From Deltaproteobacteria bacterium (GTDB taxonomy: Bacteria; Myxococcota_A; UBA9042; PHBI01; JACKFB01), in assembly GCA_020632695.1 (NCBI GenBank), contig JACKFB010000015.1:1-64000 (forward strand): a stretch of 64,000 nucleotides of DNA. Reading direction: 5' to 3'. Positions 18,401 through 26,600 of this stretch are shown here, piece after piece; positions within the stretch are counted from its first letter, which is position 1; every line of letters starts with the position of its first letter. The position numbers and the translations under genes are program-made. Under the pieces are notes generated by a model, which was given only the letters and a program-made list of their open reading frames with translations, was not told the origin of the DNA and did no database searches.

Positions 18401-19609
18401 GCGCCGCCCGCGCGCTGGGTGCTCACCGGGGGGCTCGGCGGCGTGGGGCGGGTGCTCGCCGAGCGCCTGCTGGAGCGTCCGGGCACCCGGCTCTTGCTCG
18501 TGGGGCGGCTCTCCGAGGCCGAGCTGCCGCCGGAGCGACGCGACGCCCTGGCGGCGCTGCGCGCGCGGGGCGCCGTCGACCATGCCGCGGCCGACGTGGC
18601 CTGCGCCGGGGCACTGGCCGAGGTCGTCGCGGCCCAGGAGCGCCTCTGGGGCGCTCCGGTCGACGCCGTGGCGCATCTGGCGGCGGTGATGCCGAGCGGC
18701 CTCGTCTCCCGGCTGGCCCGCCCCGAGCTGGCGGCGGCGCTGCGCCCGCGGCTGCTCGGCACCGTCCGGGCGGCCGCGCTGCTGGACGATCGCCCGGGGG
18801 CCCGATTCTTCGACCACAGCTCGGTGAACGCGCTCTTCGGCGGCTTCGGCGCAGGCGCCTACAGCGCCGGCTCCCGCGTCGGCGAGTCGGTGGTAGCGGG
18901 CCTGCGCGCCCGCGGGGTCCGGGCGAGCTGGCTGTGCTGGTCGCTGTGGGCCGATCGGGGCCTCACCCGTGGTCTGGCCACCCAGGATCTGGCAGCCCGC
19001 CGCGGCTTCCTGCCCCTCGACGCCCGCCGCGGCGCCGACTCCCATGCGCTGCTGCTCGCGTACGACACGCCCCAGGTGCTCATCGGGCTCGACGACGGCG
19101 CGCCGCCGGTGCGACGCCTGCTGAGCGCGGGCCCCCTCACGACCCGCGCGCTGCGGGCCGACGCGCTCCCGCCCGGCGCCGACCTCCACGACAGCGCCGG
19201 CCTGCCGCTGCCGCTGAGCCGCGGCTCGCGCGGGGAGCGGGCCGAGGGGGCGCGCCCCGCGCGGGGTGCCGGCGGCGAAGCCCGCGACGAGGTGCAGCGC
19301 CGCGTCGCCGCGATCTGGCGCGACCTCTTGGAGGTCTCCGACCTCGGCATCGACGACAACTTCTTCGACCTGGGGGGGCACTCGATGCTGCTGGCCCGCC
19401 TCATGGCGCGGGTGGAGCGCGAGTTCGGCCGCGCCACGCCCATGGTGGTGCTCTTCGAGAACCCGACGGTCCGGTCGCTGGCGGCGTGGCTCGCCTCCGG
19501 CGACGGCGCCCCCCCACCGCCCGTCGGCGGCGCCGGGGCTCGTGATCGCGCCGCCCAGCAACGGCGTGCGCTGAACCGCCCCCGCCCGCCGCGCCCGTCC
19601 CGGAGTTAG
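12452..19609 (+). CDS. NRPS/ligase megasynthase: A-PCP-C-(A tail)-FAAL-like-KR-PCP
   Basis: 2,385-aa assembly-line protein. Order by sequence: adenylation A1 (~25-520; YTSGSTGRPKG, YRTGD, LPRTASGKLDR), PCP1 (~545-615; LGGASL, Ser580), condensation C (~630-1050; HHIASDG at ~765), a degenerate A-domain C-terminal piece (~1060-1150; ends LPLREDGRVDRDAL), a second AMP ligase resembling fatty-acyl-AMP ligases (~1205-1755; LLTSGSTGVPKA, WGMSETG, WFDTGDL, GRAKDVIIIHGVNFYSHDIE, IPKTEIGKIQR), a ketoreductase with its structural half (~1770-2200; TGGLGGVGR, Tyr2137) and PCP2 (LGGHSM, Ser2311). The chemistry predicted is joining an amino acid to a ligase-loaded, KR-reduced acyl unit. The ATG at 12452 is preceded by GAGGA at ~10 bases; a TTG at 12419 is in frame. 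GGAG before the next gene sits across this gene's stop. Confidence 0.88.
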   Translation: MSERGMSMRLSPMMHNPPSAAASAGLPPAAWNATDRPRPAGLRLHDLVQAQVDARPDAVAVVSGHGEALSYAALGQRAAAVQAALTARGVGRGDRVGLAVDRGAELVPALLGILQAGAAWVPLDPSLPAARLAWLVDDAQLAALVTDPAGDAALTDVEVPRVRLGELSSTPAAGPAPAPEPAEPDDVAVLMYTSGSTGRPKGALLTHRGLVNLVLGWAEEPGLGPEDTMLGLSSISFDMSILDVFLPLSVGARLRLVDRATAPDGLALARLAEQAQASFILATPSTWRLLLAGGYRPPRPVTGVAGGEALTQDLVAALLELGVRLYNGYGVTEACACTCLWRVTDAAAPMRIGAPSPNTRAWVLGPEDEVLPVGVEGELVLGGVGVGLGYHRRAELTAERFTPDPERPGQRRYRTGDRARWEPEGVLSFVGRDDDQVKVRGVRVELGEVEAVLLEAPAVVEACVVLSDRGPGDPQLVAFAVLADAADDALETARRHLAERLPAAFVPARIHAADELPRTASGKLDRRALVEREGRGLAPVRSRVSPAPGLEARIAALVAEVLGLGDVGATDPFVALGGASLAATRLRQRLRDELGMEIPLARILAGGSPRELAAEAGGAEAEPGPAPLPRDRPLPLSAEQAQLWFIQALDPASVAYHTPLSVALEGRLDEAALVTAWAALLERHEVLRSRWRLVDGVPSQEVAPGAPEPLPVWALDALPEPERGAREAELERAVHLEPFDLERGPVVRAALLRYGPERHRLVACLHHIASDGASLAVLQADLGALYAAATGQAPPPAPLAVQIADVAAWQAGRDHGADEDLRAWRRRLDGAPERLALPGARVPPPRRDERAMAWPVELGGEGVDAASRALGATPFAVLLAAFGALLRVETGQGDLVLGTLVAERDRPETAALIGHLARTVVLRLDVSGEPSFGALVERTRSTLLETLSAAPVPFDRLVAALSPERGQGQQPLFQTVFAWQDPPLEPTRQGSLAMQALEAFHGAAPFDLLVQCWRSEAGYVGSVIHRTDRLPAEAGRALALRLQALVSALTADVEAPAFAPRAADLALQARILARPGVLDAHVGPRPRRDGGVDRVAWVVQESPAPLEPEHDVRLLPVARLPLREDGRVDRDALRDEPLLDDRALAALAGDPETARALVVSFSRRRPALHLETLLDDAPLTPATAEAPPGQSPEPERAAPRASAPLALREGPPLVMPADAPTDLPAALRRAARQAPQRGVTHLETDGSERFVSWPELLATAERVAAALQADGLRPGDAALLVSDRSADFLAGLWGALLAGVVPVPMAPTARWEPEVGQAQRLVGVYRMLGDPPILAGGGVGQGLDAARDALGIPDARVRDIEALARTPGRPAPVALEPDSPAIFLLTSGSTGVPKAVTHVQSTVLTMLEAYGRRHGFGEDEVFLNWLGLDHVAPLFMVHLSAVWQRASHVNAPTARFSADPALALDWATRFGATSTFIANFAFGLIADAAQGAPAGRWDLSRFRVLSNGGECIVARTARRFLQVLAPHGLPPEAMVPIWGMSETGSATITALDFRLETSSDDDPFVPIGDPVEGFAMRVVDGEGTLLPEGSIGRLQVRGDQLQRGYHLRPEANRESFTEDGWFDTGDLAFIDARGMSIAGRAKDVIIIHGVNFYSHDIEAVVEGVPGVSRSFVAACPVRPAGADTDQVAIFFAPEDADDEALPELCARIRGAVAREAEVAVSYLLPVARESIPKTEIGKIQRPRLRKAFEAGEFDALRLRVDALCHGPRTVPDWFFAPVWRPREAAPDAEPPTALLVVGGAPAVAGALGRASSDAGAGAVERVSVEALADRLEPWRSGAGERPAVVLLAPEPGEAPRDPEALLEAALDRCEGLIALARALEPAGERPLRLVVETRLAELAAPGDPGSVADAPLLGLCASLGHEVPALDLRHVDHDLQHPDAVAALMLDELRLATRGEVDVAWRGGRRLVRRLDRVRFEPGARLPAPPARWVLTGGLGGVGRVLAERLLERPGTRLLLVGRLSEAELPPERRDALAALRARGAVDHAAADVACAGALAEVVAAQERLWGAPVDAVAHLAAVMPSGLVSRLARPELAAALRPRLLGTVRAAALLDDRPGARFFDHSSVNALFGGFGAGAYSAGSRVGESVVAGLRARGVRASWLCWSLWADRGLTRGLATQDLAARRGFLPLDARRGADSHALLLAYDTPQVLIGLDDGAPPVRRLLSAGPLTTRALRADALPPGADLHDSAGLPLPLSRGSRGERAEGARPARGAGGEARDEVQRRVAAIWRDLLEVSDLGIDDNFFDLGGHSMLLARLMARVEREFGRATPMVVLFENPTVRSLAAWLASGDGAPPPPVGGAGARDRAAQQRRALNRPRPPRPSRS

Positions 19610-19613
19610 CGCC

Positions 19614-22600
19614 TTGTCGACCCCCAACGACTCGCCCGCCGACGACGTCTTCGACGACGGCGCCCAGCTCGTCGCCGTCATCGGCATGGCCGGGCGCTTC
19701 CCGGGCGCTCCCGACCTCGAGGCCTACTGGGAGCTCATCGCCTCCGGGCGCGAAGGCACCACCCGCTTCGACGCCGCCACGCTGCGCCGCGCCGGCGTGC
19801 CCGATGCGCTCATCGCCGACCCGGCCTTCGTCCCCGTCCGCGGCGTCATCGAGGACGCGGACGCCTTCGACGCCGCCTGCTTCCGCATGAGCCCACGAGA
19901 GGCCGAGCTGACCGATCCCCAGCATCGGCTCTTCCTCGAGACCTGCGCCGCGGCGATGGAGGCCGCCGGGGTGGTCTCGACCCCGGACGGGCCCCGTGTG
20001 GGGGTCTACGCCGGCTGCTCGACCGACACCTACCTCACCGAGGTGCTGCTGCGCGACCGCGCGCTGCTGGACAGCCTCGGCGGGATGCAGGCGGTGGTCG
20101 GGAACGACAAGGACCACCTCGCCACCCGCGTCGCCTACAAGCTGGACCTGCGAGGGCCGGCGCTCACCGTCCAGACGGCGTGCTCGACCTCGCTGGTGGC
20201 CATCCAGCTCGCCTGGCAGGCGCTGACGACCTGGCAGTGCGACATCGCCCTGGCAGGCGGCGCCTCGGTGACCGTGCCGATGATCGACGGTCACCGACCC
20301 CAAGAGGGCGGCATCGTCTCCCACGACGGCCACACGCGCACCTTCGACGCGCGGGCCACGGGCGCCGTGGGCGGCGATGGCGTCGGGGTGGTGGTGCTCA
20401 AGCGGCTCGACGACGCGCTGGCGGACGGCGATCCCATCCGGGCCGTGCTCCGGGCCGTGGCGACCAACAACGACGGCGCGGCGAAGGTCGGCTACACGGC
20501 GCCCGGAGTCACCGGCCAGGCCGCGGTCATCGCCGACGCGCTGCTGGTCGCGGGCGTCGAGGTCGAGAGCATCGGCTACGTCGAGGCCCACGGCACCGCG
20601 ACGCCGCTCGGCGACCCCATCGAGGTGCGCGCGCTCACCCGCGCCTTCCGCGAGCACACGCAGCGCCGCGCCTTCTGCGCGCTGGGCTCCGCGAAGAGCG
20701 CCATCGGCCACCTCAACGCGGCCGCCGGCGTGGCCTCGTTCATCAAGACCGTGCTGGCGCTGGAGCACGCCACCCTGCCGCCGGTGGTGGGCTTCGAGAC
20801 CCCGAATCCCCAGCTCGAGCTGGACACCTCGCCCTTCCGCGTGCCCCGGGTGGCCGAGCCGTGGCGCGCCGAGGGCGGGCCCCGGCGGGCGGGGGTGAGC
20901 TCCTTCGGCGTGGGCGGCACCAACGCACACGCGATCCTCGAGGAGGCGCCGCCCGAGGCGCGCCCGGTGGCGGACGACGAGCCCGACCGGCCGCGTCTGC
21001 TGATGCTCAGCGCCCGCTCGGAGCCCTCGCTCGACGCCCTCGCCGACAAGCTCGCCGGCTGGGTCGACGGCCACCCCGAGACCTCCTTCGCGGCGCTCAC
21101 CGCCACCCTGGCCGCGCGCCGCCCCTTCGCCCACCGCCGCGCCTGGGTGGCCTCGTCGCTGGGCGAGGCCCGCCAGCAGCTCGCCGGGCCGCCTGCAGCG
21201 GCGGGCGTGGCGCGCCAGGAGCAGCCTTCGCGCATCGCGCTGCTCTTCCCCGGCCAGGGCTCCCAGCGACCCGGCATGGGCGACGGGCTGTACCGCGGCG
21301 ACCCGCGCTTCCGCGGCCACATCGACCGCGTGGCCGAACTCTTCGAGCCCCTCATCGGCCGTGACCTGCGCCAGCTCCTCTATCCGGCGCCCGAGGCCCT
21401 GGCGGAGGCCACCGAGCTGCTGGAGGATCAGCTCCACGCGGGGCCCGTGCTCTTCGCCATCTCCTACGCATGCGCCATGCTCTGGATCGACCGCGGCGTG
21501 GCGCCCGACCTGCTCCTGGGCCAGTCCACCGGCGAGTACGTGGCGGCTGCCATCGGGGGTGTGCTCGAGCTCGAGGACGCCGCGCGCCTGTTCACGGCGC
21601 GAGCCCGCCTCATGGACTCCGTCCCCCGCGGCTCGGTGCTGCACGTCGCCCTGCCGCCCGACGAGCTGACCCCGCTGCTCGCCGACGGCACCTGGCTGGC
21701 GCTGGTCAACGGCCCGCGCGCCTGCGTGGTCACCGGCCTGCCCGAGCCCGTCGCCGAGCTGGCCGCGCGGCTCGAGGCGCGCGAGGTGCCCAACCGCCGC
21801 GTCCGGGTCTCGGTGCCGGCCCACAGCCCGCTGCTGGCGCCCATCGCCGACGCCCTCGCCGCCGAGGCTCGGACGGTGAGGCTGTCGCCGCCTCGCATCC
21901 CCATGATCTCCGGCACCACGGGCCGTCCGCTCACCGACGCCGAGGCCACCGATCCCGATTACTGGGTGCGGCACCTGCTCGAGCCGGTGGCCCTGGCCCG
22001 CGCCATGGAAACCCTGGGCCAGGACGAGGGCGTCGTGCTGGTGGAGGCCGGCCCCCACCGCTCGATGAGCGCCCTGGCCAGCTACAACCTCCCCGGCCAC
22101 GCCGTCCTGGCCAGCCTGCCGGCCGAGGACGATCCGGCGGCCCGCGACCCGGAGCTGGCCGCCCGTCACGAGCTCAGCGGCCTCGCCGCCTTGTGGGTCG
22201 CCGGCGCCGCGCTCCCCGCGGAGGCCCTCGTCGGTCCCGGGGCGCCGCGCCGCGTGGCCCTGCCGCCGACGCCCTTCGAGCGCACCCGCTACTGGCCCGA
22301 GGCGCGCGACGCTGCCACCGCCACTCGGTCCGCGGCGTCCGCGGCGTCCGCGGCGACCGTCGCCCCGCGCCGGCACCCGCGCCCCGCCATCTCCACGCCC
22401 CACGTCCCGCCGCGCACCGACGCCGAGCGCCTCGTGGCCGAGATCGTCTCCGACCTGCTCGGCATCGACGGGGTGGGCGCCGAGGACGACTTCTTCTCGC
22501 TCGGCGGCAGCTCGCTCATCACCCTGCAGCTCATCCAGCAGATCAAGAGCCGCCTCGGCGCCGACCTCCCGCCCGCCGCGGCCTTCCAGGGCCTCGATGT

Positions 22601-23609
22601 CGCGCGCATGGCCGCCTTCCTCGACGACACCCGGATCACGCCGGCCTCGGGCGTGCGCGCCGCCGGCCCCAGCTCGCGCCTGGGCCCCAACATCGTCCCG
22701 ATCCGGCCGGAGGGCAGCCTGCCTCCGCTCTTCTTCGCCCACCCGGCCGCCGGCATCGTGTTCCCCTACTTCGAGCTGGCGCGCCGCCTGGGCCCCGACC
22801 AGCCCTTCTACGGCCTCCAGGCCGCGGGCCTCGACGGCGACGAGGAGCCGGACGCCCGGGTCGAGGAGATGGCCGCGCGCTACCTGCCGCAGATCCGCGC
22901 GATCCAGCCCGAGGGCCCCTACTACCTGGGCGGCTACTCCTTCGGCTGCTACGTCGCCTACGAGATGGCCATGCGCCTGCAGGCGGCTGGCGCCGAGGTG
23001 GCGTTGCTGGCCCTGGTGGACGAAGGCGCCCCGGTGGACGGCCACCGCCCGACCGTGTCGGAGATAAGCCGCCTGTGGCTGGGCAGCGCGGGGCGCAGCT
23101 TCCTCGGGCACCTGCGCGACTACCTGTACCTGCGCTCGCGACAGGGCGGCGGCGACCCCTCCGAGCCGAGGCGGAGCGCCGCCCGGAAGCTGCTCGGCGG
23201 CCGCCGCGCCGGGCTGCGACAGACCACCCTGCGCGCCATGCTCGAGCGCTCGGCCATGGCGGCGCTCCTGCCCACCGACGCGCACGCCACCGCCCTGGGC
23301 CAGCCAGCCATGCGCCCGCTCTTCGAGCTGCTGCTGCTGCACCTCAAGGAGACCTTCCGCTATGCGCCGCCGGGGGGCTTCCGCGGCCCGGCGACGCTCT
23401 TCAAGTCGGACTGGTCGGTGGAGCGCCCCTTCTGGGAGCGCGTCGACTCCGATCCCACCCTGGGCTGGGCGCGGCTCATCGCGAGCCCGATCTCCATCCG
23501 CAGGATCTCCGGCGATCACCTCGCCGTGCTGCGCGTCCCCCACGTCGCGCGGTTGGTCGAGGAGCTGGTCCAGGCCCTGGCCGAGGCTCGCGAGGCGCCC
23601 CCCGGATAA
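19614..23609 (+). CDS. Type I polyketide synthase KS-AT-ACP-TE
   Basis: 1,331-aa final module. The ketosynthase covers ~20-440 with the Cys190-His326-His366 triad (TACSTS, VEAHGTATPLGD, GHLNAAAG). The acyltransferase covers ~540-855, with Ser638 in GQSTGEY and His737 in VPAHSP. The ACP is at ~940-1005 (LGGSSL). A type I thioesterase is at ~1035-1325 with nucleophile Ser1109 in GYSFG and GDHLAV near the end. No KR, DH, ER or methyltransferase is present, so the added C2/C3 unit should stay a beta-keto group until release. The TTG at 19614 is 4 bp after the NRPS stop with GGAG 8 bases upstream; no better start exists before the KS. The two proteins should act in series with the TE releasing the product. 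Confidence 0.9.
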   Translation: MSTPNDSPADDVFDDGAQLVAVIGMAGRFPGAPDLEAYWELIASGREGTTRFDAATLRRAGVPDALIADPAFVPVRGVIEDADAFDAACFRMSPREAELTDPQHRLFLETCAAAMEAAGVVSTPDGPRVGVYAGCSTDTYLTEVLLRDRALLDSLGGMQAVVGNDKDHLATRVAYKLDLRGPALTVQTACSTSLVAIQLAWQALTTWQCDIALAGGASVTVPMIDGHRPQEGGIVSHDGHTRTFDARATGAVGGDGVGVVVLKRLDDALADGDPIRAVLRAVATNNDGAAKVGYTAPGVTGQAAVIADALLVAGVEVESIGYVEAHGTATPLGDPIEVRALTRAFREHTQRRAFCALGSAKSAIGHLNAAAGVASFIKTVLALEHATLPPVVGFETPNPQLELDTSPFRVPRVAEPWRAEGGPRRAGVSSFGVGGTNAHAILEEAPPEARPVADDEPDRPRLLMLSARSEPSLDALADKLAGWVDGHPETSFAALTATLAARRPFAHRRAWVASSLGEARQQLAGPPAAAGVARQEQPSRIALLFPGQGSQRPGMGDGLYRGDPRFRGHIDRVAELFEPLIGRDLRQLLYPAPEALAEATELLEDQLHAGPVLFAISYACAMLWIDRGVAPDLLLGQSTGEYVAAAIGGVLELEDAARLFTARARLMDSVPRGSVLHVALPPDELTPLLADGTWLALVNGPRACVVTGLPEPVAELAARLEAREVPNRRVRVSVPAHSPLLAPIADALAAEARTVRLSPPRIPMISGTTGRPLTDAEATDPDYWVRHLLEPVALARAMETLGQDEGVVLVEAGPHRSMSALASYNLPGHAVLASLPAEDDPAARDPELAARHELSGLAALWVAGAALPAEALVGPGAPRRVALPPTPFERTRYWPEARDAATATRSAASAASAATVAPRRHPRPAISTPHVPPRTDAERLVAEIVSDLLGIDGVGAEDDFFSLGGSSLITLQLIQQIKSRLGADLPPAAAFQGLDVARMAAFLDDTRITPASGVRAAGPSSRLGPNIVPIRPEGSLPPLFFAHPAAGIVFPYFELARRLGPDQPFYGLQAAGLDGDEEPDARVEEMAARYLPQIRAIQPEGPYYLGGYSFGCYVAYEMAMRLQAAGAEVALLALVDEGAPVDGHRPTVSEISRLWLGSAGRSFLGHLRDYLYLRSRQGGGDPSEPRRSAARKLLGGRRAGLRQTTLRAMLERSAMAALLPTDAHATALGQPAMRPLFELLLLHLKETFRYAPPGGFRGPATLFKSDWSVERPFWERVDSDPTLGWARLIASPISIRRISGDHLAVLRVPHVARLVEELVQALAEAREAPPG

Positions 23610-23681
23610 CGGCGCCGCCGAGGAAGGCCTTTTCATCTCGCGGCAATGCGGCGAACCTGGGCCTCCGGAGGGACTGTCACC

Positions 23682-26600
23682 GTGCCTCGCTTCAAGGGAT
23701 ACCGGGTCGCCGGTGTCGTCCACGTCGGCGGCATCTCCACGATCTATCGAGCCATTCGCGAGTCCGACGGCTTGCCCGTGGTGCTCAAGTGGCTCTCCGC
23801 GCCCGCGCCGGGCCTCAGCGACCTGGCGCGCTTCCGCGGCGCCTGGGAGATCACCAGGGACCTGGACACGCCCGGCGTCTGCGAGGTGCTGGGGCTGGAG
23901 GAGCACGAGCGGCGGCCGCTGCTGGTCATGCGGGACCACGGCGGGATGAGCGTGGCCGAGCGCATGAGGCTCGGTTCCCTGTCCCTGGTCGAGGCCCTCA
24001 CCATCGCGACCGGCGTGGCCGAGACCCTCGCCCGGGTCCATCACGCCGGCGTCGTGCACCGCGACGTCAACCCCGGCAACATCCTCCTCTCCGCCGACGG
24101 GGCGAGCACCGAGCTCATCGACTTCGACCTGGCCTCCCGCCTGCGGGTGGAGCGCGTCGAGGCCCAGAGCGTGCGCAACCTCAGCGGGACGCTCCCCTAC
24201 ATCTCGCCCGAGCAGACGGGCCGGATGAACCGCACCGTCGACCACCGCACCGACCTCTACTCGCTGGGCGCCTCGCTCTACGAGATGCTGACCGGCGCGC
24301 TGCCCTTCACCGACAACGACCCGGCGGCGCTCATCCACGCGCACCTGGCGGTGGCCCCGCGCCCGCCGCACGCGCTGGACCCGCGCGTGCCCGAGGCGGT
24401 GTCGGCCATCGTGATGAAGCTGATGGCGAAGGCGCCGGAGGACCGCTACCAGGGGGCCGCGGGGCTGCGCGCGGATCTCTCGCGCTGCCTGGAGGCCGTG
24501 CGCAGCGGCGCGCCGCTTCCGCCCTTCGAGCTGGGCGAGGGGGACGTGTCGCCGCGCCTGCGCGTGTCCCAGCGTCTGTACGGCCGGGAGGCCGAGGCGG
24601 ACACCTTGCTCGGGGCGTTCGGCCGCGCGGCCCGCGACCGCGCCGAGCTGGTGGCGGTCGAGGGCCCCTCGGGCGTCGGCAAGTCCTCGCTGGTGCGCGA
24701 GCTCTACCGCCCCATCGCCGCGCGCCGCGGTCGCTTCGTCTGGGGCAAGTACGACCAGCTCAACGAGGTGCCCTACGCCGGCCTGGCCGACGCGCTGGCC
24801 GAGCTGGTGCGCGACGTGCTGGCCGAGCCCGAGCACGAGATCGCGCGCTGGCGGGGGCGGCTCGAGGAGGCCCTCGAGGGGGCCGGGTCGGTGGTCGCTG
24901 AGCTGTGCCCCGAGCTGGAGCTGGTCATCGGCCCGCAGGCGCCCGCGCCGGCGCTGGGTCCGGCCGAAGCCCAGAACCGCTTCCAGCGCGCCCTGGTGCG
25001 CTTCATCCAGGCCTTCGCGCGCCCCGAGCACCCGCTGGCCATCTTCCTCGACGACCTCCAGTGGGCCGACCCGCCCACCCTGGAGATCCTCAGCCGACTG
25101 CTGGGCGAGCGGCGCTCGCGCCACCTGCTGGTCATCGGGGCGTGGCGTCCGCAGGAGGTGGGCGCCGCCCACCCGCTGCATCAGACGCTGGACGCGGTCG
25201 CCGCCGGGGGCACCGCCATCACCCGCCTCTGCCTCGAACCGCTGGGACGGCCCGGCGTCGCTGCCCTGCTCGCCGACACCTTGGGACTGGAGCCGGATCA
25301 GGTGGGCGAGCTGGCGGCCGTCGTCTTCGCCAAGACCGCCGGCAACCCCTTCTTCCTCGAGCGCTTCGTCACCGCGCTGGCCGACGACGGCGGCCTCTAC
25401 TTCGACGCGGCGTCGGGGCGATGGGCCTGGGATCTCGAGCGGGTGCGCGGCGGCGGCGTCGCCGACAACGTGGCCGCGCTGATGGCGCGCCGCCTCCAGT
25501 CGCTCGACCCGTCGGTCTGCGAGCTGCTCCGGCTGGCGGCCTGCATCGGCGCCCACTTCGATCTGCGCACCCTGAGCGTCATCGCCGGGCAGTCGCCGGG
25601 CGCGGTGGCCGAGCTGCTGTGGCCGGCCATCCAGGAGGACCTGGTCGATCCGCTGGGCGACACCTGGCGGATGGTGCCGCTGCTCGGCACGCCCGAGGCC
25701 GCCGAGCTCCGCGACGGCGCGGCGGTCATCTACCGCTTCATCCACGACCGGGTCCACGAGGCGGCCTACGCGCTGGTCGCCGAGAGCGAGCGCGCCGGCG
25801 TGCACCTGCGGATCGGGCGGCTCTTGCGCGGCGAGCTCCGCGACGGCGACTCGAGCGACCGCCTCTTCGACCTGGTCAACCAGCTCGACCGCGGCCGCGC
25901 GCTCCTGGACTCCGCCGAGGAGCGGCTCGCGCTGGCGCGGCTCAACCTGGAGGCGGGCGAGCGGGCCATGGGCTCGGCGGCCTACAGCGCGGCCCGGCGC
26001 TACTTCCGCATGGGGCGGGCGCTCCTGCCCGGCGACGCCTGGGCCACGCGACACGCGCTGAGCTGGGCGCTGGTGCGGCTGGACGCCGAGGTCGCCCTGG
26101 TGCTGGGCGAGTTCGAGGAGGCGGCGGCGCACCACGAGCTGCTGGCGGAGCACGCCGCGAGCCGGGCGCAGGAGGTGGACGTCCACCTGATGCGGATGGA
26201 CCGCCTGATGCGCGCGAGCGACAGCGAGGGCACCATCGCCGAGGGGATACGCGCGCTGGCGAAGTTCGGCTTCGAGGCGCCGACCAGCGAGGCCGGGTGG
26301 GGGGACGCCATCGGCCGGGAGGCCATGGCCGTGGCCCAGCGGCTCGACGGCGTGGAGGTCGCCGGCCTGGCGGCGCTGCCGGCGGCCACCGAGGAGGCGG
26401 TGATCCTGGAGATGCGCGTGCTGAGCCGCATGGGGACGCCGGCCTACAACTTCCCGCACGTGCTGGCCTTCGTGACCCATCGGTTGGTGCGCCTGGCGCT
26501 CGAGCACGGCAGCACCCCCGAGACGCCGATGGCGTACATGCTCTTCGGGTTCCTGGCCTGCATGCAGGGGGACTTCGTCCGCGGCGACGCCTTCGGCCGG

